This document shows positions 61,984 through 64,000 of a stretch of 64,000 bases of DNA, piece by piece. The notes below the pieces were generated by a model. The model was not told the origin of the DNA. It worked only from the letters and a program-made list of their open reading frames with translations, and searched no databases. The stretch is from Gp6-AA40 sp963772955. Lineage in GTDB: Bacteria > Acidobacteriota > Vicinamibacteria > Vicinamibacterales > UBA2999. The stretch is taken from NCBI GenBank assembly GCA_963772955.1, contig CAVYZF010000019.1, positions 248,001 through 312,000 of the forward strand, written 5' to 3'. How positions within the stretch are numbered: the first letter of the stretch is position 1; every line of letters starts with the position of its first letter. Position numbers and translations under genes: made by a program.

Positions 61984-62693
61984 GAGGGGAGCAGGTGAGG
62001 CCGAACAACAGGGTGTTTCACGACGATTCCTTCTGCGAACGCGACGCCGACGAGCGCACCGAACTGCGCGTCGCGGCTTTCAATCAACTGCGAAAAGCTC
62101 GTCGAGGTCAAGCGCGTGGCGACCGCGCCCGACTGCGTTGGACGAAACTGGCTCACAAAGCAGGCCAGCGCCTTCTTCTTCGTCTCGTAATGTTCGCTCA
62201 CGTCCACGACGAACGACGGCGGAGCGGCGTCGTTGATGAAGTAGTAACAGACTGACTGAGGCTTCCACGCGTCGCCATCCGCATCGTACTTCCTGAGGCC
62301 CGCGCTGAAGATGGCCTCCGTCAGCAGATGGCTCGCAGCCACGTGGTCAGGGTGCCGATCGGACCAGTACGGCACGGCGATGACGCGCGGTTGCGCCTGA
62401 CGGACGAGACCTGCGATCGCGCGCATCTGATCCGCGTCTCGTCCGAGAGCCCGATCCGGAAGACGAAGGTTGATCCGCCACGCGGCACCCAGGACGTCGC
62501 ACGCAGCGTCGGCTTCCGCAAGCCGCTCGGTCACCGTTCCGTTGCTGCCCATCTCGCCGGCCGTCAGATCGCAGAGCCCCACCTGGTGCCCGAGGGTCAC
62601 GTGCTTGGCGACGAGACCGCCGATGCCGATCTCGATGTCGTCCGGATGGGGACCAACGGCCAGCAGATCGACTGGCGAAAGGGATCTCGTCAT
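61980..62693 (-). CDS. bshB1: Bacillithiol biosynthesis deacetylase BshB1
   Basis: A 237-residue LmbE/PIG-L-family Zn deacetylase: metal motif PHPDDIEIGIGG at residues 15-26 and YWSDRHPDHVAASHL, plus the YYFINDAAPPSFVVDVSEHYETKKKAL segment. It removes the acetyl group from GlcNAc-malate, giving glucosaminyl-malate. The pairing with bshA makes the assignment firm. Overlaps the oxidase gene by 4 bp. Confidence 0.92.
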   Translation of the reverse strand: MTRSLSPVDLLAVGPHPDDIEIGIGGLVAKHVTLGHQVGLCDLTAGEMGSNGTVTERLAEADAACDVLGAAWRINLRLPDRALGRDADQMRAIAGLVRQAQPRVIAVPYWSDRHPDHVAASHLLTEAIFSAGLRKYDADGDAWKPQSVCYYFINDAAPPSFVVDVSEHYETKKKALACFVSQFRPTQSGAVATRLTSTSFSQLIESRDAQFGALVGVAFAEGIVVKHPVVRPHLLPS

Positions 62694-63901
62694 CGCGTCC
62701 AGCCGAAGTCCTCGTCGTATTTGTCGGGATTGCCGCCCGCCGCACGCGCGAGAACGCGCGCCGCGAGAAACGCCCCTGACAGCGAGTCGCCACCCAGAGC
62801 AAACAGATGACGCGGGTAGTTGCGATGGGGGCCGATGTACATCAGACCGTCGGCGGTTTCGCCGTACGCACCCTCCCAGCCGTACTCCGGCTGAAGACCC
62901 GAGATGGCAGGGTTCATCATCAGCAACTCGTACATCAGCTGACCAGTGCGCTGCACGAGGACCGCATCACGTTTCTTCGCGGGTGGTTCATCCTGGGCGG
63001 CGCCAGTCACGAGCAGCCGGCCGTCACGCGTCCATCGGACCTGATGGCGTGGCGATGCGGTGTCGCTGATCGTCACCTGAGGACCAGCAAGCTGTTTGCG
63101 GATCGCGGCCGGCACCGGTTCAGTCATCGCGAAGTACTGCTCGCGAGGCTTGAAGTGCCGCCGCAACGGTTTGAACTCGCTCGTGGCGGTACCGGTGCAT
63201 ACGATGACGGTTCGCGCCGTGACGAGGCCACCGTCCGTCACAATCTCCACCTGCTTGGCGCTCGCACGAACCTTTGAGACGCGCGATCGCTCGAAGAAGG
63301 TTCCACCGCGCGACCTGGCGGCGGAGGCCAGGCCCAGGCATGCACGATGGGGGTCGAGCGTGAACGAGGCGCCTAGTCGAATCGCTCCGGACGCGTCCAG
63401 CGCTGTCGCCTTGCGCACGTTCGGCGGCACCACCCATTGCGCGTCCAATCCAGCGGCCTCGCGCGCCTCGTACTCACGCCGCAACACTTTCCCGTCGTTG
63501 CGTGATGCGACCTCGATGTAGTCGCACGCCTCCAGGCCACATTGGATCCGGAGACGCCGAATGAGAGCCGCCGCATCGAGTGACGCACGCCGCCAGCCTT
63601 CGAAGATGCGACGCGCCGTGCGAAGACCATGTCGCTCGCTGACGTCGCGAAAAGACGGGCCCGGTTCCGGCAGGAGCAAACCCGCGCCGCGGCCGGCACT
63701 CCCCTGGCCCAGGCGCTCGGCTTCGATCAGGATCGGCTTGAGTCCGGCAACGGCACACGCGTAGGCCGTCGCGCAACCGGTCAACCCGCCGCCGATGATC
63801 GCGACATCAACGGTGAGCTCACCGCGAAGCCGTGGGTGGTCGGGGCGACGCGAACGTGGAAAATTGTCGATCCATGGCGAAATTCCGTAGCGTGTACGCA
63901 T
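62690..63901 (-). CDS. FAD-dependent oxidoreductase (DAO/glycine oxidase-like), first gene of the bacillithiol operon
   Basis: A 403-residue DAO-fold flavoprotein. The N-terminus (to about 30) is a short extension, then the dinucleotide-binding motif VDVAIIGGGLTGCATAYACAVAGLKPILIEAE. Other features are GQGSAGRGAGLLL and the late FALGGDSLSGAFLAARVLARAAG. It oxidises an amine or amino acid by family analogy; the substrate is unknown. The 4-bp overlap with bshB1 indicates a single mRNA. A role in bacillithiol metabolism is only suggested by co-transcription. Nothing recognisable lies in 63902-64000. Confidence 0.83.
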   Translation of the reverse strand: MRTRYGISPWIDNFPRSRRPDHPRLRGELTVDVAIIGGGLTGCATAYACAVAGLKPILIEAERLGQGSAGRGAGLLLPEPGPSFRDVSERHGLRTARRIFEGWRRASLDAAALIRRLRIQCGLEACDYIEVASRNDGKVLRREYEAREAAGLDAQWVVPPNVRKATALDASGAIRLGASFTLDPHRACLGLASAARSRGGTFFERSRVSKVRASAKQVEIVTDGGLVTARTVIVCTGTATSEFKPLRRHFKPREQYFAMTEPVPAAIRKQLAGPQVTISDTASPRHQVRWTRDGRLLVTGAAQDEPPAKKRDAVLVQRTGQLMYELLMMNPAISGLQPEYGWEGAYGETADGLMYIGPHRNYPRHLFALGGDSLSGAFLAARVLARAAGGNPDKYDEDFGWTR

Positions 63902-64000
63902 CAGGCGTCAACCCGTGAGACTCCAAAGAACTGTGCACGTGCGGCAGAAAGCCGGGCGAAGATACCAACCAGGCATACGCACGGCCATGCCCCTGCCAGA

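Overview
The window is a high-GC chromosomal segment of a Gram-negative bacterium, most likely an Acidobacteriota member of the Vicinamibacteria type. This placement is inferred from gene content, not from a marker tree. The supporting content is carboxypeptidase-regulatory-like secreted proteins, a TonB-receptor-like outer-membrane protein, a DUF1501/DUF1800 pair, a bacterial Ser/Thr kinase and bacillithiol genes. Coding density is high and many genes overlap by 4 bp (ATGA or GTGA). No tRNA, rRNA, CRISPR array, IS element or prophage was seen, and no gene-free stretch exceeds 300 bases.

Layout. 1-3.8 kb: TetR regulator with a clear operator and a large LplT-acyltransferase-AMP ligase fusion that runs off the left edge. 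3.9-10.5 kb: tandem FAD oxidoreductases, then two secreted carboxypeptidase-regulatory-like paralogs, the second frameshifted. 10.5-14 kb: GNAT acetyltransferase, BstA/DinB-like protein, a lone microcompartment shell protein, a MerR regulator and glycine oxidase. 14-20.6 kb: TonB-receptor-like protein with a LolA-like partner, divergent from a histidine kinase/response regulator pair. 20.6-24.9 kb: LOG-family protein, a glycine-zipper protein, metK behind a candidate SAM-sensing leader, a secreted phosphatase-like protein and a Mop/TOBE regulator.

24.9-31.5 kb: the histidine operon (hisI-G-D-C-B-H-F-A) behind a His-rich leader peptide and an intrinsic terminator, which is a classical attenuator layout. 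hisE is not present. 31.7-38.8 kb: AAA ATPase, UMF1-type transporter, Ser/Thr kinase, outer-membrane protein and PQQ sugar dehydrogenase. 38.7-45.8 kb: a seven-gene TetR-controlled efflux operon (TetR, HlyD, ABC, TolC, ABC, permease, permease), resembling E. coli ybhGFSR but with the two ATPase halves as separate genes. 45.9-57.2 kb: TIGR01777 epimerase, DUF1501/DUF1800 pair, VOC protein, TerC with a structured leader, a cupredoxin/HD-GYP/porin operon, flavin reductase with a zinc ribbon, DinB and HAD proteins. 57.2-64 kb: GH63-like glycosidase, AraC/GyrI regulator and an operon of FAD oxidase, bshB1 and bshA for bacillithiol synthesis.

Two repeat families cut across the window. Six REP-like palindromes are preceded by GTAG; three of them lie inside or at the end of coding sequence, including the hisD tail. 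In addition, at least ten intergenic gaps are filled by 7-8 bp tandem repeats, often as inverted pairs. These repeats, the metK leader, the his attenuator and the pseudoknot-like leader of terC are the most interesting non-coding signals.
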